In this document: piece after piece, positions 9,096 through 18,492 of the stretch
Position numbering within the stretch: the stretch's first letter is position 1
Layout of the letters: every line of letters starts with the position of its first letter
Assembly (NCBI GenBank): GCA_963791885.1
Contig: CAWBUL010000005.1
Location: forward strand, 2,108,001-2,172,000
Direction: 5' to 3'
Source of the DNA: CAVSUZ01 sp963791885
Lineage (GTDB): Bacteria > Pseudomonadota > Alphaproteobacteria > Acetobacterales > Acetobacteraceae
DNA: 64,000 nt
Notes under the pieces: generated by a model
Databases searched by the model: none
The model's input: the letters and a program-made list of their open reading frames with translations, nothing else
Told to the model about the DNA's origin: nothing
Translations under genes and position numbers: made by a program

Positions 9096-9653
9096 ATGGG
9101 TATGATCATCGTTCCGCCGGGAGGCGGCGAGCAGCACTGGCAACCCGAACCCGCCAATGGCTGGATCGAGGTCCTGACCTCTCCGCGCATGCAAGGCGCG
9201 CCCACGTCATTCTCGTCTGGCCTCCAGGAGCTCCCGCCGCTCGGTAAGATCCGCGAGCACGCTCATCCCGCGCAGACGGAGATGTTCTGGGTGCTGATCG
9301 GCGACGGACTTGGCCTGTTCGATGGCGTGGTGCATGCGATCACCGCCGGCATGTTCATGATCGCCCCGCCGCATGTGCGCCACGGCTTCATCAACGACGG
9401 CACCGCGCCATTCCGCTTCCTTTGGATGCTCACGCCGCCCGGGCTCGAAGACTTCTTCATCGGCATCGGCAAACCGAAGCGACCTGGCGAACCGGATCCC
9501 ACGCCCTATCCGCGCCCTGAGTTCACCGGTGCCGTCGAACTCGCCACCGTGTTCGAAACCTTGGACCCGCCTCCGGCTCCACCCTGGGACACTGCGCCGA
9601 TCACCGACCGGTCTGTTCTGGCCAAGCTGCGTTTGTCATTGCGAGGAGCGTAG
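9096..9653 (+). CDS. Cupin-domain protein
   Basis: 185 residues from the ATG at 9096, with an AAGAAG site just upstream. Both cupin motifs are present: GKIREHAHPAQTEMFWVLIG (HxH and Glu metal ligands) and a second motif beginning GMFMIAPPHVRHGF (third His). A single-domain metal-binding cupin; substrate unknown. It starts 12 nt after the channel gene. The last residues and the stop codon lie inside a dispersed repeat (9635-9668). Confidence 0.8.
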   Translation: MGMIIVPPGGGEQHWQPEPANGWIEVLTSPRMQGAPTSFSSGLQELPPLGKIREHAHPAQTEMFWVLIGDGLGLFDGVVHAITAGMFMIAPPHVRHGFINDGTAPFRFLWMLTPPGLEDFFIGIGKPKRPGEPDPTPYPRPEFTGAVELATVFETLDPPPAPPWDTAPITDRSVLAKLRLSLRGA

Positions 9654-9668
9654 CGACGAAGCAATCCC
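9635..9668. repeat. Dispersed TCATTGCGAGGAGCG-type repeat, copy 1
   Basis: A short imperfect palindrome of the widespread form TCATTGCGAGGAGCG...GCAATCC. A second copy is at 15476-15512. Here it supplies the C-terminal codons and stop of the cupin gene. Confidence 0.7.
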
Positions 9669-9684
9669 GTGTGAGAGTTCGCAA

Positions 9685-10689
9685 TTACTCCGCCGCGGCG
9701 CGCGCCGTAACAAACTGCCCCATCACCTCATCCGCAAACGCCCGCAGCCCCGCGACCGACGCCTTTGGGTCGACCAGCAGCACCGTCTCGACCCCGCCGA
9801 CCTGCAATCGCTCTAGCTTCTCCGCGATCTCGTCCGGCGTGCCCAGCAACGGCGAGTCGTCCTTCCGGATATCCTCCGGCGGTGCCTCTCCGCGTGACAG
9901 ATCGCCGATCACTTTCCAGGTCTGCGCGCGGGTCGCGTAAGCCTCCTCGCGCTCCGAGTCCGTGTGCACCATCTGCAACGCCCGCGCCGCGGCGACCATC
10001 GACGGATCGTACGCGCGTCCCACCCGCTCGGACTCTTCGCGGAACATCGCCACACGCTCGATCGTCAGCCGCGTGGACCCCAACTGATCCAGCAGCAGAT
10101 TGAACCCCTCTCGCGCGGCGCGCCGAATGGAATCGGGACTCCCACCGGCCATCCACAGGGGCGGATGCGGCCGCTGTATCGGCTCCGGTTCCACGACCAC
10201 GTTCTCATAATGCCAGCGCTTCCCGTGATGGGAGAATCGGCCCTCGCTCGTCCAAGCCTTGCGGATCACCTCGAGCGCTTCGTCGAACCGCTCCGTCGCT
10301 TCCGTTTGCGGAATGCAGAAGCCACCGAACTCCGGCGCGCGATACCCTTTGCCCACCCCCAGATCCAATCGCCCGCCCGATAGCAAATCCAGCGTCGCCG
10401 CCTGCTCCGCAACCAGCACCGGATTGTGCCACGGCAGCACCACCACCGCGGTTCCCAACCGGATTCGCTGCGTCCGCGCCGCGAGATACGCCAGCAGCGT
10501 CATCGACGACGAAACCTGCCCGGCACCGGTGAAGTGGTGCTCCACCAGGAACACGCTTTCGAAACCCAGGCGCTCAGCCTCGATCACATAATCGATGAAG
10601 CCACGATAGGAATGACTGTCACCGAGGCCAGCGTGGTTGCTGCTCGCCATTCGCTTGGTACGCGCCCCGCCGAACAGACCGAACCGCAT
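9685..10689 (-). CDS. LLM-class flavin-dependent oxidoreductase
   Basis: 334 residues of the bacterial luciferase-like fold. The N-terminus MRFGLFGGA, the EHHFTGAG segment and the LDLGVGKGY region after the NPVLVAEQ helix are typical of FMN- or F420-type LLM monooxygenases. Such enzymes oxidise small organic substrates with reduced flavin; the substrate is unknown. It is divergent from the Liv operon: its ATG at 10689 lies about 90 bp from the first permease start, so the two may share a control region. Confidence 0.88.
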   Translation of the reverse strand: MRFGLFGGARTKRMASSNHAGLGDSHSYRGFIDYVIEAERLGFESVFLVEHHFTGAGQVSSSMTLLAYLAARTQRIRLGTAVVVLPWHNPVLVAEQAATLDLLSGGRLDLGVGKGYRAPEFGGFCIPQTEATERFDEALEVIRKAWTSEGRFSHHGKRWHYENVVVEPEPIQRPHPPLWMAGGSPDSIRRAAREGFNLLLDQLGSTRLTIERVAMFREESERVGRAYDPSMVAAARALQMVHTDSEREEAYATRAQTWKVIGDLSRGEAPPEDIRKDDSPLLGTPDEIAEKLERLQVGGVETVLLVDPKASVAGLRAFADEVMGQFVTARAAAE

Positions 10690-10780
10690 GGATCGTCTCC
10701 GTTATGGTGTCGCAAGCTTGCGCAGCGCCTCCACCCCGGTCAAGTTGATCGAGGACCTGTTACGGGCACCGCACGGACAA

Positions 10781-11662
10781 ATGGACCAGTTCGCCGGGCT
10801 GTTGCTGAACGCCGCCGCCGCCGGATTGCTGCTGGGCGGGTTCTACGCGGCGGTTGCGCTCGGCATCGAAATCGCCTTCGGCATGCTGGACATCCCGAAT
10901 CTGGCGCATCCGGCCTTCGTCATCCTGGGCAGCTTCGCGGTCTTTCTGCTGAACGCGCATCTCGGATTGGACCCGCTCCTCTGCGGCCTGATCGCCGCTC
11001 CGGCCTTCTTCGTGCTCGGCGCACTCCTCTACCAAATGTATCACGCGCTGTTCGAGCGTCACGGCGCGTCCTCCCTGCAAGGCCTGTCCTTCTTCTTCGG
11101 CATCCTGTTCATCACCGAGGTGGCGCTCGTCCTGACCTTCGGCGCCGACTACCGCTCGGTGAACATCCCTTACTCGGATTCCTCCTTCACCCTGGGCAAC
11201 GTGACCCTCTCCGACCGCATGCTCGTCGCCTTCGCGGTCTCCCTCGTCATGATCGCCGCGCTGCACATGCTGATGACACGTACCTTCCTCGGCCGAGCCA
11301 TGCGCGCCGTGTCGCAGGACAGCACCGCGCTTCGCCTCATGGCGATCAGCCCCTATCGCGTGAAACGCATCGCCTGCGGCATCGCCATGGCGACCGCTGC
11401 CATCGCCGGCGCGTTACTGATCATCATCCAGCCGGTCGATCCCACCTTAGGTGAGGACTATATCGGTCGTGCCTTCGCCGTTGTTGTCCTTGGCGGCATG
11501 GACGATCTCATCGGCATGCTCGCCGCCGCCCTGCTCATCGGCGTCGCCGAAAGCATTGTCGCGACCTTCTACGATCCGTCCTGGGCGCCGGCGATATCCT
11601 TCGGTCTGCTCCTGCCCACGCTCGCACTCCGCGGCGGCGGCCTGCTCAGCCGCGCGCGATGA
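10781..11662 (+). CDS. Branched-chain amino acid-type ABC transporter permease (LivH family)
   Basis: 293 residues with about eight hydrophobic segments, beginning MDQFAGLLLNAAAAGLLLGG, as in LivH. An upstream in-frame ATG at 10688 would add a non-hydrophobic 31-residue tail and overlaps the LLM start, so the inner ATG was preferred. Forms the inner-membrane channel with LivM. The stop overlaps the next start as ATGA, which implies translational coupling. Confidence 0.88.
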   Translation: MDQFAGLLLNAAAAGLLLGGFYAAVALGIEIAFGMLDIPNLAHPAFVILGSFAVFLLNAHLGLDPLLCGLIAAPAFFVLGALLYQMYHALFERHGASSLQGLSFFFGILFITEVALVLTFGADYRSVNIPYSDSSFTLGNVTLSDRMLVAFAVSLVMIAALHMLMTRTFLGRAMRAVSQDSTALRLMAISPYRVKRIACGIAMATAAIAGALLIIIQPVDPTLGEDYIGRAFAVVVLGGMDDLIGMLAAALLIGVAESIVATFYDPSWAPAISFGLLLPTLALRGGGLLSRAR

Positions 11663-12645
11663 AATCCAACGCTTGGTTCTCCGCCGGCCTGCTGATCGCC
11701 GTGGCAATCATCGTGCTCGGCATCCGCGCGGTGCACAACGATTACGCCTTCTTCGCCGCCTATGCCGTGCTGCAATACATCGCGCTCGCCTCCGCCTGGA
11801 ACATCCTCGGCGGCTATGCGGGATATGTGAATTTCGGCACCGCCGCCTTCTTCGCGCTCGGCGCCTACACCAGCGTCGTCATCGGCAAACTCGCACCCGT
11901 CCCCATCCCGCTCATGATGCTAGCGGCCGGCGTCGTCTCCGGCCTGGTCGGCGCACTCATGGGGCTGATGACACTGAAACTCCGCGGCGTCTTCTTCGGC
12001 ATCTGCACCCTCGCACTCGCGGTCGTCGCGCAGGCCGCCATCACCAACTGGGACTTCGTCGGCGGCTCCGCCGGAGCCTATGTCGTGCCGCCCCGCTTCG
12101 GACCGCTCGGCGGACCCTACGTCGAATATCTGTTCTTCCTCATGCTGGCGCTCGCTGCCCTCACCGTCGCCCTGGCGCGCGGCATCGAGCGGTCCCGCCT
12201 CGGCTGCGGCCTCGCCGCCATTCGCGACGACGAACTCGCCGCCGAGAGCCTGGGTGTCCCCACCTTTCGCCTCAAGCTGATCGTGACGATGCTCAGCGGC
12301 GCGCTAATGGGCATGGCCGGCGGGGCTTTGCCGTACTACACCGCCTATATCGACCCGAGCTCCGGCTTCGCCTTGACCTATGCGGTCAACACCATCGCCA
12401 TGGTGCTCGTCGGAGGCGCCGGCACATGGATCGGCCCGGTGATCGGCGCCATCATCCTCAGCACCGCGCAGCAGACCGCCATGGTCACCATCTCCTCCGG
12501 CGCCAACATGATGGTGGTCGGACTGCTGCTTGTCGGCTTCATCAGCATCGCCCCAAATGGCATCACAGGCCTTGTCCGTGACATCGTGGGCAGGACCACA
12601 CGGCTCCGCTATCCGACCAACAATAACAGGAGGGAACTCGCATGA
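11659..12645 (+). CDS. Branched-chain amino acid-type ABC transporter permease (LivM family)
   Basis: 328 residues, with the conserved LivM blocks ASAWNILGGYAGYVNFG near the start and IRDDELAAESLGV in the cytoplasmic loop. Second half of the membrane channel. Overlaps LivH and the binding-protein gene by 4 bp on each side. No livG/livF ATPase gene is present in this operon, so an ATPase must come from elsewhere in the genome. Confidence 0.9.
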   Translation: MKSNAWFSAGLLIAVAIIVLGIRAVHNDYAFFAAYAVLQYIALASAWNILGGYAGYVNFGTAAFFALGAYTSVVIGKLAPVPIPLMMLAAGVVSGLVGALMGLMTLKLRGVFFGICTLALAVVAQAAITNWDFVGGSAGAYVVPPRFGPLGGPYVEYLFFLMLALAALTVALARGIERSRLGCGLAAIRDDELAAESLGVPTFRLKLIVTMLSGALMGMAGGALPYYTAYIDPSSGFALTYAVNTIAMVLVGGAGTWIGPVIGAIILSTAQQTAMVTISSGANMMVVGLLLVGFISIAPNGITGLVRDIVGRTTRLRYPTNNNRRELA

Positions 12646-13884
12646 CTTCGCCGATCCGTCGCCGCACCGTGCTGAGCGCAGCCTGCCGCCGGCCTCGCCG
12701 CGCCCTATCTTTCACGCGCCGCCGAACCCATCACCATCGGTGGCAGCCTGTCACTGACCGGACCGCTGGCCGTCTCCGGCCGCGCCATCCAGCTCAGCGC
12801 CTCCATGTTCCGCGACGACATCAACGCCAAGGGAGGCATTGCGGGCCGTCCGGTGAAGCTCGTCATCTACGACGACCAGAGCAATCCCGCGAACTCTCCC
12901 CAGATCTACACCAAGCTCATCGACGTCGATAATGTCAGCCTCCTCATTTCAAACGGAACAAACCTGACCGCACCTGCTATGCCGGTCGTCATGCAGCGCA
13001 ACCGCATGATCCTGGCGATGTTCTCCCTCGCGGTGAACGACAAGTTCCACTACGCGCGCTTCTTCCAGACCATGCCCTACGGGCCGGACGGCAAGCATTC
13101 CATCTCCGCCGGCTTTTTCGAGGCCCTTAAGGCACTCAATCCCGCGCCCAAAACCATCGCGCTTGTCGGCGCTGACGCCGACTTCTCCAAATCCGCCGTC
13201 GCCGGTGCGCGCGACCAGGCGAAAAAGATGGGCCTGAAGATCGTCTACGACCGCACCTATCCGCCCACCACGGTCGATTACAGCCCCACTGTCCGAGGCA
13301 TCGCCGCCGCCAGTCCGGACGTGGTGTACGTCGGCTCCTATCCGCTCGACACCGTCGGGATGATCCGCGCCGCGCACGAACAAAAGCTCAAGCCCATGAT
13401 CTTCGGCGGCAGCATGGTCGGCACGCAGATCGGCTCGCTCAAATCCCAACTCGGCGCCGAACTCAACCGCATCGTCAGCTACGAACTCTACATTCCCGCC
13501 GTCGCCAAATTCTTCCCCGACGTCGAGCCGTTCCTCCAGCGCTATCGCCCCGTCGCCGTGAAGGCAGGTGTCGACCCGCTCGGCTTCTACATGCCCCCCT
13601 TCGCCTATGCCTCGATGCAAATCCTCGCCCAGGCGGTCGAAGCCGTCGGCCTCGACGACGCGAAGCTCGCCGACCACCTGCACCAGGCCACCTTCAAAAC
13701 CATGGTGGGCGACATTGCCTTTGGCTCAGACGGCGAGTGGCGCCAGGCGCGCATGCTCACCGCGCAATTCCAGACCATCACCGGCAACGCGCTCGATCAG
13801 TTCATGGACCCCAACCACGAGGTCGTGCTCGACCCGCCGCAGTACAAGACCGGCACGCTACAAGCCCCATTCGAGGGCGCCTGA
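12642..13884 (+). pseudogene. Periplasmic binding protein (Peripla_BP_6/LivJ-like) with frameshift in the signal peptide
   Basis: The ATG at 12642 opens a Tat-like signal, MTSPIRRRTVLSAA. At about 12683-12686 the frame changes by one base and the rest follows as PAAGLAAPYLSRAAEPITIGG, then SLSLTGPLAVSGRAIQLSAS and a complete Leu/Ile/Val-binding fold to 13884. The start at 12805 inside the mature domain would give a protein with neither export signal nor first strand, so the gene reads as one frameshifted unit. As sequenced it could not make an exported protein. Delivers substrate to the LivHM channel; substrate unknown (amide, aromatic acid or amino acid). Confidence 0.85.
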
Positions 13885-13887
13885 TCC

Positions 13888-14706
13888 ATGCCCGACACGA
13901 CCGCAATCGTCACCGGCGGCCTGCGCGGCCTGCGCCGCGGCATGGCCCTCGGTCTGCTGCAAGCCGGCCACAACGTGCTCGCCGTCGGCCACCTTCAGGA
14001 AGACGTGCCGGAGATGGAGCGCCTCGCCGCCGGCCGGCCGCTCCATCCGATGGTTGCCGACATCCGCTCTCCCGCCGCCTGTGACCGCGTCATCCGTGAA
14101 GCGCAGCAGCGCTTCGGCGGCGTGCACATCCTGGTCAACAACGCCGGCCTCACCTTCACCTATATCGACCCCGAGCGCTTCGTGAACGGCCCGCGCAAGT
14201 TCTGGGAAATCAGCGACGACGTTGTGCAGAACGTGATGGACACGAACTACATCGCTGCCCGCCAGATGACCCGCCGCGCCGTCCTGCTCATGCTCGCCAA
14301 CGACTGGGGCCGCATCGTCAACGTCACCACCAAGCTCGACACCATGAACCGCGAAGGCAGCTCCCCCTACGGTTGCTCCAAAGCCGCACTCGAAATGGCC
14401 ACCGAGATCTGGGCCAAGGAACTCGCCGGCACCGGTGTCACGGTAAACATCGTCAACCCCGGAGCAGGCGCGAACACGCCCGGCATGGCGAAGGAAATGC
14501 GTGAATGGAGCGCCGCCGGCCGCGCCCCGCGCCTCGTCGAGCCCGACGAAATGGTCGCGCCATTGCTCTTCGTCGTCTCGCATGACGCCGACGCCGTGAA
14601 CGGCTTTCGTTTCGACGCAAACGACTTCACACGAGGCGCACCCGCCCGCCGCGCTGGCCTCGTATTCCACGAACCCGAGCCCCTGCCACGCGGAAAAACC
14701 GCATGA
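13888..14706 (+). CDS. Short-chain dehydrogenase/reductase
   Basis: 272 residues. Rossmann motif TGGLRGLRRG, with Arg where the third Gly of TGxxxGxG is expected, then NNAG and the catalytic YGCSK. The residue 13 before the Tyr is Thr (VTTKLD) instead of the usual Ser. The fold and NAD(P)-binding are clear; these two substitutions make normal alcohol dehydrogenase activity less certain. It starts 3 nt after the binding-protein gene and overlaps the hydrolase gene by ATGA. Confidence 0.87.
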   Translation: MPDTTAIVTGGLRGLRRGMALGLLQAGHNVLAVGHLQEDVPEMERLAAGRPLHPMVADIRSPAACDRVIREAQQRFGGVHILVNNAGLTFTYIDPERFVNGPRKFWEISDDVVQNVMDTNYIAARQMTRRAVLLMLANDWGRIVNVTTKLDTMNREGSSPYGCSKAALEMATEIWAKELAGTGVTVNIVNPGAGANTPGMAKEMREWSAAGRAPRLVEPDEMVAPLLFVVSHDADAVNGFRFDANDFTRGAPARRAGLVFHEPEPLPRGKTA

Positions 14707-15464
14707 GCGCCGCCGCCATCCGTCTGCACCGTACCGGCTCCGGCCCCGCGCTCGTCCTGCTCCATTGTCTCGGCATGACCCATCGCCTGTGGGATCCGCT
14801 GCTCCCGCTCGCCGATACATACACCCTCATCACCTACGACTTCCCCGGCCACGGCGAGACGCCGCTGCCCGCCGGCGCCTACGGCGTCGAGGATCTGTCA
14901 AACCAACTCGCCGCCGTCCTCCGCCGTGAGGGCATCGCCAAAGCCCATATCGGCGGCCTTTCTCTCGGCGGCCTCGTCGCGCAGCACTTCGCCGCCACCT
15001 ACTCGGACATGACCGACCATCTGATCCTCGCCGACACCACGCCGCGTTACCCCGAACCGATGCGCGAGATGTGGGTCACTCGTGCCGCCGCCGCGCGCCG
15101 CGACGGCGTCGCCTCGCTCGTCCCCAATCTGCTCAAAATCTGGTTCACCGAACCCTTCGTCGCTGCCGATCCACCACCCGTGCGCTTCGTGCGCGACACC
15201 CTCTCCGCCTGCGACGGCGAGGGCTACGCCCGTGCCTGCGAGGCACTCCGCGCCGCCGAACTCCGCCCGCTCGCACCGAAAATCACCGCCCCCACACTGG
15301 TGATCTGCGGCGAAAACGAAAGCGACGCCTTCCGCAACGCGGCCCAATGGCTGACAGATAACATCCGCGACGCGCGGCTCGAATGGATTCCCTCCGCCGC
15401 GCATTGCTCCGTGCAGGAACAGCCCGAACGCTGGCGCACGCTTGTTTCCGATTTCCTCGCCTAA
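14703..15464 (+). CDS. Alpha/beta hydrolase, 3-oxoadipate enol-lactonase-like
   Basis: 253 residues. Oxyanion-side LLHCLGM, nucleophile elbow GLSLGG (Ser87), acidic-residue region CGENESD, and His in SAAHCSVQEQPE. The overall layout matches PcaD-like lactonases. Together with the SDR and the transporters it suggests a small catabolic route for an imported organic acid or lactone; this is inferred from context. Confidence 0.82.
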   Translation: MSAAAIRLHRTGSGPALVLLHCLGMTHRLWDPLLPLADTYTLITYDFPGHGETPLPAGAYGVEDLSNQLAAVLRREGIAKAHIGGLSLGGLVAQHFAATYSDMTDHLILADTTPRYPEPMREMWVTRAAAARRDGVASLVPNLLKIWFTEPFVAADPPPVRFVRDTLSACDGEGYARACEALRAAELRPLAPKITAPTLVICGENESDAFRNAAQWLTDNIRDARLEWIPSAAHCSVQEQPERWRTLVSDFLA

Positions 15465-15475
15465 CGTCCTCCGAT

Positions 15476-15512
15476 GTCATTGCGAGGAGCGCGCAGCGCG
15501 ACGCGGCAATCT
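15476..15512. repeat. Dispersed TCATTGCGAGGAGCG-type repeat, copy 2
   Basis: Same family as 9635-9668: GTCATTGCGAGGAGCG followed by an inverted half ending GCAATC. It sits between the hydrolase and the MFS gene and may fold in the transcript. Confidence 0.65.
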
Positions 15513-15559
15513 CGGACACGCGCACGCACGCTACGCCACGCTTAAGGAACCACCTCACC

Positions 15560-16882
15560 ATGAGCCTCACCGCCGTATGGGACACCGCCGACACGCTCGA
15601 ACGCGACACGATCCGTCGCGTCACCTGGCGCCTGATCCCCATCCTGATGTTCGGCTATTTCTGCGCCAGCCTCGATCGCGCCAACGTCGGCATGGCCGCA
15701 ACCACCATGAGTCCAGCGCTGCACTTTTCCAACGCGGAGTTCGGCTTCGGCGCCGGCATCTTCTTCCTCGGCTACCTGCTGGCCGAGATCCCCAGCAACC
15801 TCATCCTCGACCGCTTCGGCGCTCGCCTCTGGCTCGCCCGCATCATGATCACCTGGGGCATCATTGCTGGCCTGACGGCTATCGTCTGGAACGCCTGGAG
15901 CTTCTACACCATCCGCTTCATCCTCGGCCTGGCCGAGGCCGGCTTCTTCCCCGGTGTCCTGATCTACATCACCTGGTGGTTCCCCGCGCGCTATCGCAGC
16001 CGCATGGTCGCGTGGTTCATGTCCGCCGGCGTGATGTCCCAAATCTTCGGCCCGCCCATCGGAGGCCTGCTCATGCGCCTGCATGGAGCACTCGGCGTCC
16101 AAGGCTGGCAGTGGCTGTTCATCATTGAGGCGCTTCCTTCCATCATCGCCGGCTTTCTGATTCTCGGCCTGCTCACCGATCGCCCGCGCAGCGCCGCCTG
16201 GCTCAATCCGGAAGCGCGCGACTGGCTGGATCGCCGGCTGACGACAGAGCGCGCGCAGCAGGAATCAGTGCGCAAATTCACCCTCCGCGACGCGCTCACC
16301 AACCCGAAGGTCTGGTGGCTGACCTTCGTGGCGTTCGGTCATCAATACGCGAACTACGGCCTGGTCTTCTTCATGCCGCTGATCGTGAAAGGACTTGGCG
16401 TGAACAGGGACTGGATCGGAACGGTTGCCGCAATCCCGTATCTGTTCGGGTTCGCGGCGATGATCCTCTGGGGCTACCACTCCGACCGCACGGGTGAGCG
16501 TGTTTGGCACGCCGCCTCCACCATGTTCGTCGTCGCCATCGCTATGGTCGTCTGCAAGTTCATCGGCATTGCGCATCCGGTTTGGCTGATGGTGGTGTTG
16601 TGCATCGCGATCATGGCCAACCAATCCTTCGCGCCGTGCTACTGGTCTATCCCCGGCACGATGCTGACCGGCACGGCCGCGGCCGGCGGGATCGCGATGA
16701 TCAACGCGCTCGGCAATCTCGGCGGCTGGGTCGGTCCGTCAGTCTATGGCGCGGTGCGCGATGCGAGCGGCAGCACGGCCATCGCCCTGCTTGTCCTTGC
16801 GATCGGGCCGCTCGTCTCCGGTATCGTGCTCGTGCTGGTGGGCCATGACCGGCGGTTGGAGCAGGTGCCGGTGGAACCATAG
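15560..16882 (+). CDS. MFS transporter, anion:cation symporter (ACS) family
   Basis: 440 residues with about 12 transmembrane segments. The start ATG at 15560 has AAGGAA 11 nt upstream; the frame remains open further upstream but through the repeat. Features of ACS (tartrate, phthalate, galactonate) transporters: MFGYFCASLDRANVGMA in TM1, EIPSNLILDRFGARLWLARI in loop 2-3, and GLAEAGFFPGVLIYITWWFP in TM4. It probably imports an organic anion and closes the catabolic operon. Confidence 0.88.
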   Translation: MSLTAVWDTADTLERDTIRRVTWRLIPILMFGYFCASLDRANVGMAATTMSPALHFSNAEFGFGAGIFFLGYLLAEIPSNLILDRFGARLWLARIMITWGIIAGLTAIVWNAWSFYTIRFILGLAEAGFFPGVLIYITWWFPARYRSRMVAWFMSAGVMSQIFGPPIGGLLMRLHGALGVQGWQWLFIIEALPSIIAGFLILGLLTDRPRSAAWLNPEARDWLDRRLTTERAQQESVRKFTLRDALTNPKVWWLTFVAFGHQYANYGLVFFMPLIVKGLGVNRDWIGTVAAIPYLFGFAAMILWGYHSDRTGERVWHAASTMFVVAIAMVVCKFIGIAHPVWLMVVLCIAIMANQSFAPCYWSIPGTMLTGTAAAGGIAMINALGNLGGWVGPSVYGAVRDASGSTAIALLVLAIGPLVSGIVLVLVGHDRRLEQVPVEP

Positions 16883-17217
16883 ACTGTGCTGTGCGAGGGC
16901 CGCGTGCTGGCTTGGATCCATCAACAGCTCCCGGCCACCATGCTCGCGCTATGGCGCGTGCGTTTTATGGTTCGATACCCAAACGTTTGGGGAATCCATT
17001 TGATTGAGGTCGGGGTTTTACCGCTGTCGCCTTGCGCGCCACCGCTGTCCGGCCGCGCCGCTTCGAAGTAGTTATGGCAAATAGCAAAAATGGCTAGTTT
17101 GGGGGGACCAAACACCCCTTCACAAGGAAAACTCCGGTTCCCGCTCGCTGCGAAGGTGGAATCTTCCCAGACGGCTTCTGAGATAGCAAATTCAGGCTAG
17201 AGTAGATAGAAAGCACC
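16883..17217. other. Intergenic region with no gene recognised
   Basis: No credible ORF or RNA gene. The base composition falls from the high-GC operon to a lower-GC stretch here, marking the edge of the island holding the broken helicase. Contains the palindrome at 16978-16991. Confidence 0.5.
16978..16991. promoter_or_regulatory. Perfect 14-bp palindrome CCCAAACGTTTGGG
   Basis: The central AAACGTTT with a CpG axis is the form of LacI-family operators. No LacI-type gene is in the window and no start codon is close downstream, so its target is unknown. Confidence 0.35.
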
Positions 17218-18420
17218 ATGCGCCTGCATTTAAGTCAAAGCCGAGAACACCTCTGTAATCTCCTGTCCTATGCAGAGGAGGTATTAAAGGTTGGTGAGCG
17301 GATCATTTCTGATCTTTCGAAAGATTCTCTATTAACGTTTTACGAGCATGAGATCGCAAACATCGAGGGCGTCTCGACATCCACTCACGAGAACGCCTGG
17401 TTAACCGTTGCCCGTTTACACGAGATAGAACCTCCCGACCCAATGAAGAGTTTTCACCTTGGCTGGTAATGCAGGCGAAGCCCGGAGTATTTGATAGACC
17501 CCGGCTGAAAAATTCGCTGATTGTAAAGCTGACTCCGGAGCGGGTCTCGGATCTTGCCGAGGGTGGATTCGCATCGTCGGAAGACGTGTTGACGCCGTTC
17601 GGCGATACCGAAGAATCCGACGAAATAGAAGTCCAGCTACGGCTTGCTAATTTGGCCGTATTCGCTGCGCTGTTTAATGCCTGGGTCGATGACGAATGGG
17701 CGGCCTGGGCCGAGAGAGAGAAGCCAAGGCGACGGTGCATCGCCGTCTACAATCGTTTGTTCGAAGTTCAGCAACGAATGCTGGCGATGGGTGATGATGC
17801 AGCCGTCGAGGCCGTTTTCAGCGTCGGTATGGCAAGATGGGCACACGAGCGGGGTCGCGTCAATGCCCCGTTGATCGAGAGCTCCGTGGAGTTGGAACTC
17901 GATCCAGATGACGGATGCATACGAGTTCGCCCGCGCGACCGAGGACCAGCATTGGCGCTTCGAGCGTTTGAACCTCTCGAAATCGGCGCCCTGGGTCGCT
18001 TACAGCGGGACGCCGGTGCACACCTAAAGCGGCTATATGATGACCCCGATATAGGGTTCTGTCCTTTCGAACGGCCCAGCTTCGAGCCTGTGCTGAGAAT
18101 GTGTCACGCCCGCTTGTCAGGCTCTGCTGCCTATGAGCCGGATGCACGCGAGGATAGAAGCGATAGGACTCTCCCCACGATCGATCAGACGCTTCGAATT
18201 ACAGACACATGGGTCTTGTATGTTCGACAGCGATCGTCTGATTTTAGGTGCGAAGATATTCGTCAGCTTATCGACCGGGTTCGTGAAACCGAAAGCGAAG
18301 GCGCGCTTCCTGCACCCGCGCTTCAGATCGTATTGCCTCCAGAGGACCAGCCGATAGAAGGTAGTGAGATCGACCTTGAGAATACAGTATTAGTGCTCCC
18401 GGACGCATCCCTTACCACTG
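17218..18420 (+). pseudogene. Large SF1 helicase/nuclease gene, N-terminal fragment
   Basis: Starts at ATG 17218 (GAAAG upstream). The first frame ends at 17469; inserting one C near 17440 gives PPDPNEEFSPWLVMQAKPG and joins it to the frame that runs to the IS21 border. The joined 400 residues match the N-terminal non-catalytic part of large UPF1-like bacterial helicases (RITDTWVLYVRQRSSDF is typical). The gene is cut by IS21 before the Walker A motif. The GC content is lower than in the neighbouring operon. Confidence 0.65.
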
Positions 18421-18492
18421 TGTTGATTTTCGCTGAGAACTGACCCGGGTTTTCCACCGAGAACTGACCCGGGTGAATTTATGGTTTGCGGG

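Noticed and set aside
12805..13884. Receptor gene starting at ATG 12805
   Set aside because: This start removes the signal peptide and first strand of the domain; the missing part is present in the adjacent frame directly upstream.
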